Positions 25,307 to 34,530 of a stretch of DNA of 64,000 nt are shown in pieces; within the stretch, counting starts at the first letter, position 1, and each line of letters starts with the position of its first letter. Position numbers and translations under genes: made by a program. The notes under the pieces are model-generated. The model saw only the letters and a list, made by a program, of their open reading frames with translations, was not told the DNA's origin and made no database searches. The stretch is from the NCBI RefSeq assembly GCF_006475605.1, contig NZ_SSBC01000010.1:992001-1056000 (forward strand), in the 5' to 3' direction. Source of the stretch: Asticcacaulis tiandongensis. Its GTDB lineage: Bacteria; Pseudomonadota; Alphaproteobacteria; Caulobacterales; Caulobacteraceae.

Positions 25307-26425
25307 TTAAACGCCCGCGTTCACCTTCGCCGCATGATCTTCCACAAGCCCGACAATATGCTCGATCATATCGTCATTCTTAAGCTTGTGATCGGGCTTT
25401 CCCGCCAGATAAACCATACCCGCCCCGGCCCCACCGCCGGTAAAGCCGACATCCGTATAGAGCGCCTCACCCGGCCCGTTAACGACACAGCCGATAATCG
25501 ACAGGCTCATGGGCGTGGCAATATGCGCCAGACGTTCCTCAAGCTTCGCTACGGTTTCAATGACATTGAAGCCCTGACGCGCACAGGACGGACAGGCGAT
25601 GATATTGACGCCACGATGGCGCAACCCCAGCGACTTAAGGATATCAAACCCGACCTTGATCTCCTCGACCGGATCAGCCGCCAGGGACACACGGATCGTG
25701 TCACCGATACCGGCCCACAACAGGTTCCCCAGCCCGATGGCCGATTTAATCGTGCCCGTCCTCAAAGGTCCCGCTTCGGTCACCCCGATATGCAGCGGAC
25801 AGTCAATGGCTTCGGCCAGCGCCTGATAAGCCGCAACCGTCAGAAAGACATCCGACGCCTTGACCGAAATCTTGAACTCGTGGAAATCGTGGTCACGCAA
25901 TATATTGGCGTGGAACAGGGCGCTATCGACCATAGCGTCCGGACACGGCTCGCCATACTTTTCCAGCAACTCTTTCTCAAGCGATCCGGCATTGACCCCG
26001 ATGCGCATCGAACAGCCATAGTCCTTGGCCGCCTGTACGACATCGCGCACCCGATCCGCAGACCCGATATTGCCCGGATTGATCCTCAGACACGCCGCAC
26101 CGGCCTCAGCCGCCTCAATGCCGCGCTTATAATGGAAATGGATGTCGGCAACGATCGGCACCGACACCTGCTTGACGATAGACTTCAACGCCTGAGTCGA
26201 TTCGACATCCGGACACGACACCCGCACAATATCAGCACCGGCCTCCTCAAGCGCATGTATCTGACGCACGGTTGCGTCCACATCATGGGTCTTGGTGTTG
26301 GTCATCGACTGCACCGTAATCGGCGCATCGCCCCCGACCTCGACCTTGCCGACACGAATCTTCCGGCTCTTGCGGCGGTCAATCATGCGCCAGGGCCGGA
26401 CGTGGGTGTGATCAGCGTGTGACAT
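25307..26425 (-). CDS. ispG: 4-Hydroxy-3-methylbut-2-enyl diphosphate synthase (flavodoxin)
   Basis: [4Fe-4S] enzyme of the MEP isoprenoid pathway that makes HMBPP from MEcPP. The 372 residues show [29 protein letters not shown], the cluster cysteines in [11 protein letters not shown] and the third in [16 protein letters not shown] 26425 is chosen; the open frame runs further upstream through a palindromic repeat and is not protein-like there. rodZ lies directly upstream in the same direction; rodZ(yfgA)-ispG is also found in E. coli. Confidence 0.96.
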   Translation of the reverse strand: MSHADHTHVRPWRMIDRRKSRKIRVGKVEVGGDAPITVQSMTNTKTHDVDATVRQIHALEEAGADIVRVSCPDVESTQALKSIVKQVSVPIVADIHFHYKRGIEAAEAGAACLRINPGNIGSADRVRDVVQAAKDYGCSMRIGVNAGSLEKELLEKYGEPCPDAMVDSALFHANILRDHDFHEFKISVKASDVFLTVAAYQALAEAIDCPLHIGVTEAGPLRTGTIKSAIGLGNLLWAGIGDTIRVSLAADPVEEIKVGFDILKSLGLRHRGVNIIACPSCARQGFNVIETVAKLEERLAHIATPMSLSIIGCVVNGPGEALYTDVGFTGGGAGAGMVYLAGKPDHKLKNDDMIEHIVGLVEDHAAKVNAGV

Positions 26426-26452
26426 GATGCTACTCGAAGTCTTTCTAAATTC

Positions 26453-26484
26453 GCCTCCCTGCTTTTGGCGGGGTGGTGGGGTAT
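26453..26484. repeat. Dispersed palindromic element, copy 8 (short form)
   Basis: CCTCCCTGCTTTTGGCGGGG with TGGTGGGGTATC. It equals the outer parts of the copy at 21394 without the second hairpin, so it looks internally deleted. Confidence 0.75.
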
Positions 26485-26560
26485 CCGGCTTAGGCATATA
26501 GCAAACCAACGCCTGCTATTTAGGACGTTACGTTGCGTTTCGCCATACGATAATCGGACT

Positions 26561-27712
26561 TTATTCGTTCACTTCCAGAGGGGCCGCCACAGACGGCTGA
26601 TAAGGTATCGGCCCCGAAGGCAGCCCATCGGTTGACACGCTTGGCCGCGACGGGGCCGCCACCTGAACTGGTGCCTCCCCCTCAGGATGGGTATCCATAA
26701 GCCGCGCCGTCGCAGCCGCACGGGCATTGATCTTGCTGATCGGGGTCGTATTGCCCTCAAGCTCACCGGCATATTCGCCATCAAAAAACACATCCAGCGC
26801 GCGGTGATCGGACACGTCGATCAGCATCGGCACCGAGGTGAGTTGCGGCACGCGATAGGCCTCACCCGCCCCCATCTGACGGGCAAAATAGACCAGTCCG
26901 TCCTGCCCCCGTACCACCAGATTAACGCTTTTCTGGGCCTGAATGATGACCGAAGACTCGCTCGGTTGCGCCCCATAGACCGCCCCGCGCGGGTTGAACG
27001 CCTTACGCCGCTGCGGTGCGACCACCGGCGCTTCCCCAAGCGCCGCCTGACGTTCGGCGGCAATGGCGGCAAAACCTTCCTCAAGTCCGGCCGTATAATA
27101 GGGCACAGGCATGTCCTGATCCTTGGGCGCAGGCAGAGGCGCACCGACCCTGATCACACCATCGGCAACCATCGGCACGCCTGCGGCCCAGACCTCAGGC
27201 GCACTGGCGACCGGATTGCCATCGTCATCAACATGCTGCGGCTGACGCTGAAACAGGTTCCAGGCGACAATGGCCCCGACTAGCACAGCCACAACGGCAA
27301 TAATATAGTGATATTTCGGCTTAAGGTCTTCGATCGCCGCCCCGATAGGCGCCCTGAGGCTGGTCTGCTGGGCATCAGCGGTCTGGCGCTTGAAAACGTC
27401 CGCCAGTGTTTCTTCATCAAGCCGCAAGGCCCGCGCATAGGCCCGCACATACCCAATCGCAAATGAACGCGACGGCAAACGGTCATACTGGCCATGCTCA
27501 ATGGCCTCAAGATAGGTGCGCCGGACACGGGTAATATCAGCCACCTGATCAAGATCATAGCCGATGGCCAGACGCGTTGACCTGAGAATTTCGCCCAAGG
27601 CCCGCGGATCGGCCTCAACGGCTTCGGGCGCAAGCTGTCGCGCACCGGTTCCGTGGAACAGGCCCGTATAGGGTTCATCCTCTATAACTGTGATACTGTC
27701 GTCCGTATTCAT
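26561..27712 (-). CDS. rodZ: RodZ-like cytoskeletal protein
   Basis: Bitopic membrane protein that links the MreB cytoskeleton to wall synthesis. The 383 residues comprise a cytoplasmic helix-turn-helix domain (about 38-105, GEILRSTRLAIGYDLDQVAD, RTYLEAIEHGQYDRLPSR), one transmembrane helix (about 135-155), a Pro/Ala-rich periplasmic linker and a C-terminal DUF4115-type beta domain (about 265-345). ATG 27712 is preferred over longer in-frame starts because MNTDDSITVIEDEP leads into the domain. It probably forms an operon with ispG. Confidence 0.88.
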   Translation of the reverse strand: MNTDDSITVIEDEPYTGLFHGTGARQLAPEAVEADPRALGEILRSTRLAIGYDLDQVADITRVRRTYLEAIEHGQYDRLPSRSFAIGYVRAYARALRLDEETLADVFKRQTADAQQTSLRAPIGAAIEDLKPKYHYIIAVVAVLVGAIVAWNLFQRQPQHVDDDGNPVASAPEVWAAGVPMVADGVIRVGAPLPAPKDQDMPVPYYTAGLEEGFAAIAAERQAALGEAPVVAPQRRKAFNPRGAVYGAQPSESSVIIQAQKSVNLVVRGQDGLVYFARQMGAGEAYRVPQLTSVPMLIDVSDHRALDVFFDGEYAGELEGNTTPISKINARAAATARLMDTHPEGEAPVQVAAPSRPSVSTDGLPSGPIPYQPSVAAPLEVNE

Positions 27713-27844
27713 GCTGTCCGCATTTCGCCGCTGCGCCAGACCAAACCACATAGGCCTGAGCGAATCAATTCGTATTCTATCAAACCCCACTATGCAAAGG
27801 GCCGACAACCAACGCTCAGGCAATGAGCCCTCGGCTGAGTGAAT

Positions 27845-28189
27845 TTATAACGGGCTAATAAGCTCCACAGTCGGCTCAAGTTCGCTGAAGACATGCTCCA
27901 ACACTTCGCGACTTTCGTTCATGAGAGCCAAATACCCCAGACTATACTCATAGTAGATATTTAATTCGATTTCCCTGACACGAATAATACCTTCAATGAA
28001 GTCCTCGCCGTCTTCGAATGGCGGCAATTTCAGCTCTGCCATATCGCCTTTTCTCAACACATTGACGATTTCGGTCAAAATAGCCCTAAACGGTATCGAA
28101 TAGTCGCACGCTTCCCCTGCCCACAAAGTGAGTTGCCAGCCACCAAACTGGGCGGCTTCGATTTCCATTTTAGAATGAATTTTGATCAC
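27845..28189 (-). CDS. Small acidic protein, unrecognised
   Basis: A 114-residue acidic cytosolic protein of alternating beta and helical prediction (FGGWQLTLWAGEACDYS, IELNIYYEYSLGYLALMNE). I recognise no family. Start is GTG 28189, or ATG 28168 which removes seven residues; neither has a good Shine-Dalgarno. The size, acidity and neighbouring Imm32-like gene suggest an immunity-type protein (inference). Its base composition is A+T richer than the flanking genes, a possible sign of transfer. Confidence 0.55.
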   Translation of the reverse strand: MIKIHSKMEIEAAQFGGWQLTLWAGEACDYSIPFRAILTEIVNVLRKGDMAELKLPPFEDGEDFIEGIIRVREIELNIYYEYSLGYLALMNESREVLEHVFSELEPTVELISPL

Positions 28190-28336
28190 GCTGTAATTAT
28201 TTCATCTTTCCATTTCCATGGGAACCTGTTTCCCCATTTATGGGGACGACATGAAACTCACTTTTGAAAATATGGTTTGCGGGTCTGCCAGCAGTCAAAG
28301 CTTCTAACAATCCTCTGTGGTCATTCATCAAGCCTG

Positions 28337-28621
28337 TCACGCTTTCATAACATGAGGATAGTAGGCGATATCCCAGTCATCCGGCCTGAATAAGACCTTG
28401 CCGTTCTCAAACACCTTGTCTCCCTCATTATAAGGCCTTACGGATAAAGGGATATCTGTACAATCAGCTATATCGGGATCATCAAAATGATCCAGATGGA
28501 AATGATCCCATTCTCGATCAAGGCGTTGTAATTCCAGAACCATTTGATCTCGTCCGGCTTCGTTCAGCAATATCTCAAAACTGCCGTCCTCACGCACACA
28601 TATTGTAATTCTTGGCTTCAT
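28337..28621 (-). CDS. Imm32-like immunity protein (orphan)
   Basis: A 94-residue acidic protein. FEILLNEAGRDQMVLELQRL, WDHFHLDHF, and GKVLFRPDDWDIAYYPHVM resemble immunity proteins of the Imm32 family, which protect against polymorphic toxins. ATG 28621 has GGGGG about five bases upstream. No toxin, Rhs, VgrG or two-partner secretion gene is in the window, so it is an orphan here. It lies with the gene at 27845 between the rodZ and hotdog-like genes. The family assignment is from memory of the motif pattern. Confidence 0.6.
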   Translation of the reverse strand: MKPRITICVREDGSFEILLNEAGRDQMVLELQRLDREWDHFHLDHFDDPDIADCTDIPLSVRPYNEGDKVFENGKVLFRPDDWDIAYYPHVMKA

Positions 28622-28774
28622 GAGCGCCCCCTGCCTGTATTGCGATCATAGTGCCGCAAACATTCCGTCAATACGACAACTGCTTGAACTTTACCTCGGA
28701 AAACCATTTCACACTTTTCCGAACAGGCGTTAAAAGCATCGGAACCGAGTTATTAAAAGCAGGAATAAATCCGT

Positions 28775-29185
28775 ATGCCCGCAGCGTTCGACGACCTCTG
28801 GATTGGTCAGGTGGCCTCAATAGGCGCTGGCGTCGTGTCACAGGAAGACCTTGAGAAATTCTGCCTGACCTACGCGCCGTCATGGGACCGCTGCGAAGGT
28901 TTGCCGGATGCCCTGATTTTCACTCTATGGTCACGTCTTGAGCAGGAAGCCGCCGCCACATGGCCACAAACCAAGCGTCTGGCGGTTGATGCCTTGCGCT
29001 GGTCGCGCAACCCGCCTGCCGGTGAATTGCTCCGCGGTCGCCTGACCATTATGGGTAAGGATGCGGTCGGTGACACCAAGGGCGTGGTCATCGCTCAGCA
29101 CGATCTTCTGGACGAAGCCGGACGGCTGGTTTTCTCCTGCCTGACTCGTTCAGTCTTCCAGCGCAATCCGATGCCAAAGGATTGA
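28775..29185 (+). CDS. Hotdog-fold protein, MaoC-like (tentative)
   Basis: A 136-residue cytosolic protein. The start FDDLWIGQVASIGAGVVSQE followed by DLEKFCLTYAPSWD, the later RWSRNPPAGELLRGRLTIMG and the end DEAGRLVFSCLTRSVFQR follow the layout of MaoC-like hydratases/hotdog proteins. The catalytic Asp-His pair of the dehydratases is not seen, so it may be non-catalytic. ATG 28775 with AGGA upstream. An inverted repeat CGGAAAA/TTTTCCG lies at 28697-28721. Confidence 0.5.
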   Translation: MPAAFDDLWIGQVASIGAGVVSQEDLEKFCLTYAPSWDRCEGLPDALIFTLWSRLEQEAAATWPQTKRLAVDALRWSRNPPAGELLRGRLTIMGKDAVGDTKGVVIAQHDLLDEAGRLVFSCLTRSVFQRNPMPKD

Positions 29186-29198
29186 CCCCCTCATTCTC

Positions 29199-29255
29199 CA
29201 TCCTCCCCTGCAAAGCGGGGGAGGTGCCGAGCGAAGTCGAGGCGGAGGGGGCATC
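29199..29255. repeat. Dispersed palindromic intergenic element, copy 9
   Basis: CATCCTCCCCTGCAAAGCGG through GGGAGGTGCCGAGCGAAGTC and GAGGCGGAGGGGGCATC. Nearly the same as the copy at 18876, 10 kb away. Confidence 0.85.
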
Positions 29256-29422
29256 TTATCTGTGACGCGGGTGGAAACCGTCCTAAAACCCCCTGCAAAA
29301 CAGGGCATTTTACGCCGCTTTTTGTCCGTATTTTGCCTTATTTCAGTGTATTTTAACGCCCGCCCACCCAAGGTGGGCTACTGAACTCTGTATTTTGCCC
29401 CTAAATCGACTGAACCTCACCT

Positions 29423-31654
29423 ATGAAGCTGGATCTGACCGAAGCCTGTAAATGGATTTTGCGCGCCCTTATTGTGGCGACCCCTGCGGCCCTGTTTTCG
29501 CTGTTTTTCCACATCGAAATCCTCGATCCAACCCGCATCGGCTGGCTGCTGGATGAAGACTGGGGGCAGCACGTTCTGGGCTGGCATGCCTTCCGTAACG
29601 TGCCCTGGGCATGGCCCTTCAACTATCAGGACTTGCTGGCGCACCCGACCGGCATCTCGATTATCTATACGGACTCCAATCCGCTTTTTTCCTTCTTCTT
29701 CAAAGTCTTCAAAGACATCCTTCCGGACAATTTCCAGTTCATCGGCCCGTGGTTCGGCCTGTGTGTCGTCCTGCAGTTTTTCTTTGCGTGGAAACTGGTC
29801 AGGCCCCATGCGCCTAACGGCTGGGCAGCCCTTGCCGGTGCCATTATCCTCTGCCTTCTCCCCGCCATGTACCACCGCATGCGTCACGACACATTGGTGG
29901 CCCACTTCTTCATCCTGTGGACCCTGTGGATTTTCTTCAATGTCAGGGACGAGAAGCACAAAAACTACTGGTACGCCGCGGCTTTGGGCACGGTCGGCTT
30001 CATCCATCCGTACCTGATGTTCATCATGGCCGCGATCTGGGGCGGCGATGTTCTGCGTAAATTTATCCCCGCCGCCAAAGCGCTGGACCGTAAGGCCATG
30101 TTGCTGATCGTGCGTGACTGCGCCCTGATTATCCTCGCCCCTATCATCACCCTTGGCCTGTCAGGCGCCTATTCGGGCAATAGCGCAGGCTCTGCCGGAT
30201 ACGGCTATTATTCGATGGGACTCGATTCACCGATCAATCCGGTACATCCCGATTTCTCTTTCTTTATCAAAGCCCATCCGCAGGATATGGGACAGGCGTT
30301 CGAAGGCTTCCAGTATATGGGACTGGGCATTCTCGGCCTGCTGCTTGGAGCCTTACTCCTCTATCAGATCACCTTCTCGGCCCGTCAGGCACGCCCGTTT
30401 ATCGAAAGCGCCAAACCGCTGATTATCCCCTATGTCGTTCTGCTGATCGTCGCGGTATCTCACCACATTCAGTTCTATGACATCACGCTTCTGCGCATTC
30501 CTTTGCCGGAAAAAGTGCTGGATATTCTGGCGGTTCTGCGCGCCTCAGGCCGTTTCTTCTGGCCGATTGCCTATACACTGATCCTTATTGCGCTTGTGGT
30601 CGTCTACAAAAGTCGTCCCCGCATGATGAAGATCGCGCTCCCTGCCATCATCATCATTCAGTTGATCGATCTTCAGGGCTTTATCCCCGCCATGCGCGTG
30701 CAAACCGAACTGGCCAGATCAACCGTTATCTATGACCAGACCCCCTCACCGGTCTGGGATGACCTGATTACCGGCGCCAAAGGCGTCAACTTCTATCCGC
30801 CACAGGTGCATCTGAACGACAAGCTGTTCTACGAAGTCACCTGGCGCTCTGTGTCACAGCAAAAGCCCGTAAACACCATGTATGCGGCGCGGGGCAACAT
30901 TGATCAGGCACGCATCGAAGCCAAGGGCCGTGAAACCTATCTTGAAGGTGAAATCGATGATGAGCGCCTGTATGTCTTTTTGAATCAATGCCTTGCGCCT
31001 GAAAACCTGCAACCCCTGATGCGTGAGGTGGACGGTGTCTGGATCATACCACCGGCCTCAAAACGCCACCTCGACCTGCCGCACCCCGAATGGAAACCGA
31101 TCCGCGCCCGTATGGGTTTCGGCTTCCTGAATCAGGGCTCCTGCCTGCTCGACAAGAACTGGTCGGCCCCCGAAGCCGACGGTTCATGGACGCTGGGCGA
31201 ACGCTCGCAAATGGTTATTCCTATTCAGGATGTGCAGTTCACAAATGACGTGCGGCCTGAAAAGCCGTCTTTACGCATCTGGGCCAAGAGCTTCTACAAA
31301 CCGCGTAAGGTCGATGTGCTGATCAACGGCAAAAAAGTCGACACGATGAACCTGCAAAAGATCATGACCTATCAGGACATTGCCATTCCGGCCTCGGTTT
31401 TCCATCGCCACACCATGACGGTAGCCTTTATAGTGCATGAGCCCGTCTCGCTGAAATCCCTTGGGGCCTCAATGGATGATGACCGGCCACTGGGCATGAA
31501 GCTGTTCCGCATGACCATCGAAGACGCCGCCGTGCGCGAACGCGAAGCCGCCAAGGCCGCCGCCAAAGCCGCCGAACGGGCCAATCCGCCGCCCCTCATC
31601 AGCGCCATCCCGCAAAATGGCGACCAGCTCAAGATCGCCGTCGAAGGGCCTTAA
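29423..31654 (+). CDS. Large GT-C-like membrane protein (DUF6311-like)
   Basis: A 743-residue protein. Residues 1 to about 430 form a polytopic membrane part with some ten helices; the first outer loop contains LLDEDWGQHVLGWHAF, where an acidic pair sits as in GT-C glycosyltransferases, and ILAVLRASGRFFWPIAYTL marks the later half. This resembles proteins annotated as DUF6311. Residues about 430-700 are a soluble, probably periplasmic domain, and the end carries an Ala-rich helix (REAAKAAAKAAERANPP). A sugar- or phosphoglycerol-transfer role in the envelope is possible (inference). ATG 29423. No glycan-synthesis cluster is adjacent. Confidence 0.65.
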   Translation: MKLDLTEACKWILRALIVATPAALFSLFFHIEILDPTRIGWLLDEDWGQHVLGWHAFRNVPWAWPFNYQDLLAHPTGISIIYTDSNPLFSFFFKVFKDILPDNFQFIGPWFGLCVVLQFFFAWKLVRPHAPNGWAALAGAIILCLLPAMYHRMRHDTLVAHFFILWTLWIFFNVRDEKHKNYWYAAALGTVGFIHPYLMFIMAAIWGGDVLRKFIPAAKALDRKAMLLIVRDCALIILAPIITLGLSGAYSGNSAGSAGYGYYSMGLDSPINPVHPDFSFFIKAHPQDMGQAFEGFQYMGLGILGLLLGALLLYQITFSARQARPFIESAKPLIIPYVVLLIVAVSHHIQFYDITLLRIPLPEKVLDILAVLRASGRFFWPIAYTLILIALVVVYKSRPRMMKIALPAIIIIQLIDLQGFIPAMRVQTELARSTVIYDQTPSPVWDDLITGAKGVNFYPPQVHLNDKLFYEVTWRSVSQQKPVNTMYAARGNIDQARIEAKGRETYLEGEIDDERLYVFLNQCLAPENLQPLMREVDGVWIIPPASKRHLDLPHPEWKPIRARMGFGFLNQGSCLLDKNWSAPEADGSWTLGERSQMVIPIQDVQFTNDVRPEKPSLRIWAKSFYKPRKVDVLINGKKVDTMNLQKIMTYQDIAIPASVFHRHTMTVAFIVHEPVSLKSLGASMDDDRPLGMKLFRMTIEDAAVREREAAKAAAKAAERANPPPLISAIPQNGDQLKIAVEGP

Positions 31655-31695
31655 AAACGCCTGCGCTTTCTTTTTATGTCATAATGGTCTATAGA

Positions 31696-31759
31696 GCCGC
31701 CCCCGGAGAAATCCGGGGGCTGACTTATCCCCCTGACTAATTAGAACGGGGGCGGGCTT
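31696..31759. repeat. Divergent palindromic element upstream of greA
   Basis: CCCCCGGA-GAAA-TCCGGGGG (31700-31719), a perfect 8-bp stem with a GAAA tetraloop, then CCCCC...GGGGG further on. Related in plan, not in exact sequence, to the other elements. No gene between 31655 and 31875. Confidence 0.6.
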
Positions 31760-31875
31760 ATGGCTTGCAAGTCAGTTCTTCCGCCACTATGTTTTCAATC
31801 GGTTGCAGGCGCCCTCAACCGAAGTTGCTTTATTTGTCTTCCACTCAGGGCGTAATTTAAGAAAATTAATCGCAC

Positions 31876-32349
31876 ATGGAAAAAGTGCCGATGACCGGCG
31901 CGGGCTATCAGGCCCTCGACGATGATCTTAAACGTTTGAAGTCCGTGGAACGTCCTGCCGTGATCGCTGCGATCGCTGAAGCCCGTTCGCATGGCGACCT
32001 ATCGGAAAATGCCGAATACCATGCCGCCAAGGAGCGTCAGGGATGGATCGAAGGTCAGATCGCCGATATCGAAGATAAGATCAGCCGTGCTCAGGTGATC
32101 GACGTTTCCAAACTCTCCGGCAATCAGGTGAAGTTTGGCGCGACCGTTACGGTCGTCGACGAAGATACCGAAGAAGAAGGCCGCTATCAGGTGGTCGGTG
32201 AGCACGAGGCCGATGTGAAATCTGGCCGCATTTCGCTGTCTTCTCCCCTGTCCCGCGCCATGATTGGTAAGGAAGTCGGCGATGTCGTTGAGGTGATTAC
32301 CCCCGGCGGCGTCAAGGCCTATGAAATCCTGAAAGTCGAGTGGATCTGA
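31876..32349 (+). CDS. greA: Transcription elongation factor GreA
   Basis: Rescues arrested RNA polymerase by stimulating RNA cleavage. The 157 residues show the N-terminal coiled coil with the acidic tip ([20 protein letters not shown]) and the C-terminal FKBP-like domain ([33 protein letters not shown]). ATG 31876. The neighbours are unrelated. Confidence 0.96.
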   Translation: MEKVPMTGAGYQALDDDLKRLKSVERPAVIAAIAEARSHGDLSENAEYHAAKERQGWIEGQIADIEDKISRAQVIDVSKLSGNQVKFGATVTVVDEDTEEEGRYQVVGEHEADVKSGRISLSSPLSRAMIGKEVGDVVEVITPGGVKAYEILKVEWI

Positions 32350-32383
32350 TCAATAGCGGGGCGGCGTAAAAGAGGTTAAGCCT

Positions 32384-33427
32384 GTGATTATTGCCCCCCC
32401 TGTTACGGCAGACTCGCTTATTATTCCGCCCGTCAGACAGCTTACTGTCTGGGCGGTTTCGGACGGGCGCGCCGGTATCCACAATCAGGTATTGGGTCTT
32501 GCTGAAGCCATAGCATCTCAGGTTCCCGCCCAGATCATTGTGCGTCATATCCGCTATCGCCGGATGTTTGACGCACTTCCGACCGCCCTCAAGTTGTGGC
32601 CAGACCGAATGCTTAAGCGCGATTCGGATATTATCGGCCCGCCCTTCCCCGATATCTGGATTGCCGCCGGACGCGCGACCTTGCCCCACAGCCTGCGCCT
32701 GAAAAAGCGCTCAAAAGATCAAACCTTTGTGGTGCAGTTACAAAACCCGCGTACGGCACTTGCGCCCTATGATCTGGTGATCGCCCCCCAGCATGATCAG
32801 GTCAGCGGCGACAATGTCCTGTCCCTTCAGGGGGCCACCCATCGGGTTAGCCTGACGCGCCTTAAGTCCGAATATGCCGCCTTTACCGATCAGATCGAAG
32901 CGCTGGGTGGCCCCTATGTAACTGTACTGATTGGCGGCAAATCGAAAACCCGTACCATCAGCCCCGAACGAGCCGAAACTTTGGCGCGACAGATAAAAAC
33001 CGCTGTCAAACGCCAAAACGCCACCCTGCTTCTGAGTGTCTCACGCCGCACACCTGAGGCCGCACGCCTTATCCTTATGGACGCCCTGAAAGACCATAAG
33101 GGCATTATCTATGACGGCGAAGGCCCTAACCCCTATTTCGCCTTCCTTCAGGCCGCAGACCACATTCTGGTGACCGACGATTCGGTCAATATGGCCACCG
33201 AGGCGGCAGCCACAGGCAAACCCGTCCATATACTCGAAACCGACCGCCGTGGCGCAGGGCAGAAGTTTGACCTGTTTCACAAGGGCTTGCAGGATTACGG
33301 GGCCGCACGGCCCTTTTCCGGCGAATTGCGCCACTGGAACTATCAGCCGCTGGATGAAACCACACGCGCGGCGACCGAAGTCCTGAAGCGGTTTAATGAA
33401 AAATATCCTGACCGCCTGAGCAAGTGA
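32384..33427 (+). CDS. ELM1/GtrOC1-like (DUF1022) protein
   Basis: A 347-residue protein of the mitochondrial-fission-ELM1-like family, whose bacterial members are thought to be GT-B-like and envelope-associated; activity is unproven. Seen: VWAVSDGRAGIHNQVLGLAE, AAGRATLPHSLRL, VQLQNPRTALAPYDLVIAPQ, VLIGGKSKT, and VTDDSVNMATEAAATGKPVH near the C-terminus. The start is GTG 32384 with AGAGG about eight bases upstream. It lies between greA and trxB in the same direction. Confidence 0.85.
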   Translation: MIIAPPVTADSLIIPPVRQLTVWAVSDGRAGIHNQVLGLAEAIASQVPAQIIVRHIRYRRMFDALPTALKLWPDRMLKRDSDIIGPPFPDIWIAAGRATLPHSLRLKKRSKDQTFVVQLQNPRTALAPYDLVIAPQHDQVSGDNVLSLQGATHRVSLTRLKSEYAAFTDQIEALGGPYVTVLIGGKSKTRTISPERAETLARQIKTAVKRQNATLLLSVSRRTPEAARLILMDALKDHKGIIYDGEGPNPYFAFLQAADHILVTDDSVNMATEAAATGKPVHILETDRRGAGQKFDLFHKGLQDYGAARPFSGELRHWNYQPLDETTRAATEVLKRFNEKYPDRLSK

Positions 33428-33504
33428 CCTGAGGGGGGTGACAAGCGGGTTCGGCCTCATTATCTAAAGGGCCTGTCTTTCAAACCTGAGAATCGGCTGT
33501 CCCC

Positions 33505-34482
33505 ATGACCACTCCCCGCCCCCTTCGTTGCGCCATTATCGGTTCCGGCCCCGCAGGCTGGACAGCGGCCATCTACGCGGCGCGGGGTTTGCTAAATCCG
33601 GTCGTTTTCACCGGCCCGCAAACTGGCGGCCAGCTGACCATCACCACCGATGTTGAAAACTACCCCGGTTTTGCCGACGTCATTCAAGGGCCCTGGCTGA
33701 TGGAGCAGATGCAGGCACAGGCCGAGCATGTCGGTGCCGAAATCATCCATGATATTGTCGTCAAGGCCGACCTGACGCGCCGCCCGTTCCTGCTGGAAAC
33801 CGATGGCGGTCAGCAGTTTCTGGCCGAAACCGTGATCATCTCGACCGGCGCTCAGGCGAAGTGGCTGGGTCTTGAGTCGGAAAAGACCTTTCAGGGCTTC
33901 GGCGTCTCGGCATGCGCCACCTGCGATGGCTTCTTCTATCGCAACAAAGCCGTGGCCGTGGTGGGTGGCGGCAATACCGCTGTCGAAGAAGCCCTGTTCC
34001 TCACCAAGTTCGCCTCAAAGGTCTATCTGATCCACCGCCGCGATTCGGTGCGTTCTGAGAAAATCCTTGCCGAACGTATGCTGGCCGAACCGAAAATCGT
34101 GCCGGTGTGGAACTCGGCCATTGATGAGATCATCGGCGAAACCGATCCGCTCGGGGTCACCGGTGTTCGTCTGAAAAACGTCAATACCGGCGAACTCAGC
34201 ACCCTTGATGTCGATGGCGTGTTCGTGGCTATTGGCCATGCACCGGCCTCGCAGCTGTTTGCCGGTCAGCTTGAGTTCAACACAGGCGGTTACATCAAGG
34301 TTGAAGCCGGCACCCCCAAAACCGCCATCAAGGGCGTATTTGCCGCCGGTGACGTGACCGATGACGTCTATCGTCAGGCGGTAACCGCCGCAGGCATGGG
34401 CTGTCAGGCGGCCCTTGAGGCGGTTCGCCTTCTGGCTGAAGAAGACCACCACGCTCAGGATCAGAAAATCGGCGCCTACTAA
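33505..34482 (+). CDS. trxB: Thioredoxin-disulfide reductase
   Basis: FAD/NADPH enzyme that reduces thioredoxin. The 325 residues hold the FAD site IIGSGPAGWTAAIYAARGLL, the redox pair Cys137-Ala-Thr-Cys140 followed by DGFFYRNK, the NADPH loop VVGGGNTAVEEALFL with HRRDSVRSEK, and the C-terminal FAD contact AAGDVTDDVYRQAVTAAGMG. ATG 33505. A strong terminator follows, shared with otsA. Confidence 0.96.
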   Translation: MTTPRPLRCAIIGSGPAGWTAAIYAARGLLNPVVFTGPQTGGQLTITTDVENYPGFADVIQGPWLMEQMQAQAEHVGAEIIHDIVVKADLTRRPFLLETDGGQQFLAETVIISTGAQAKWLGLESEKTFQGFGVSACATCDGFFYRNKAVAVVGGGNTAVEEALFLTKFASKVYLIHRRDSVRSEKILAERMLAEPKIVPVWNSAIDEIIGETDPLGVTGVRLKNVNTGELSTLDVDGVFVAIGHAPASQLFAGQLEFNTGGYIKVEAGTPKTAIKGVFAAGDVTDDVYRQAVTAAGMGCQAALEAVRLLAEEDHHAQDQKIGAY

Positions 34483-34500
34483 GGTGACACATAAAAGCGA

Positions 34501-34530
34501 AGCTTCCCTGACAATCAGGGAGGCTTTTTT
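34501..34530. terminator. Terminator between trxB and otsA
   Basis: Stem AGCTTCCCTGA (34501-34511) / TCAGGGAGGCT (34515-34525) with loop CAA and a T-run. The otsA stop TAA (34529-34531) lies in the T-run. Confidence 0.88.

Noticed and set aside
25334-26422. 362-codon plus-strand open frame opposite ispG
   Set aside because: Antisense shadow of ispG.
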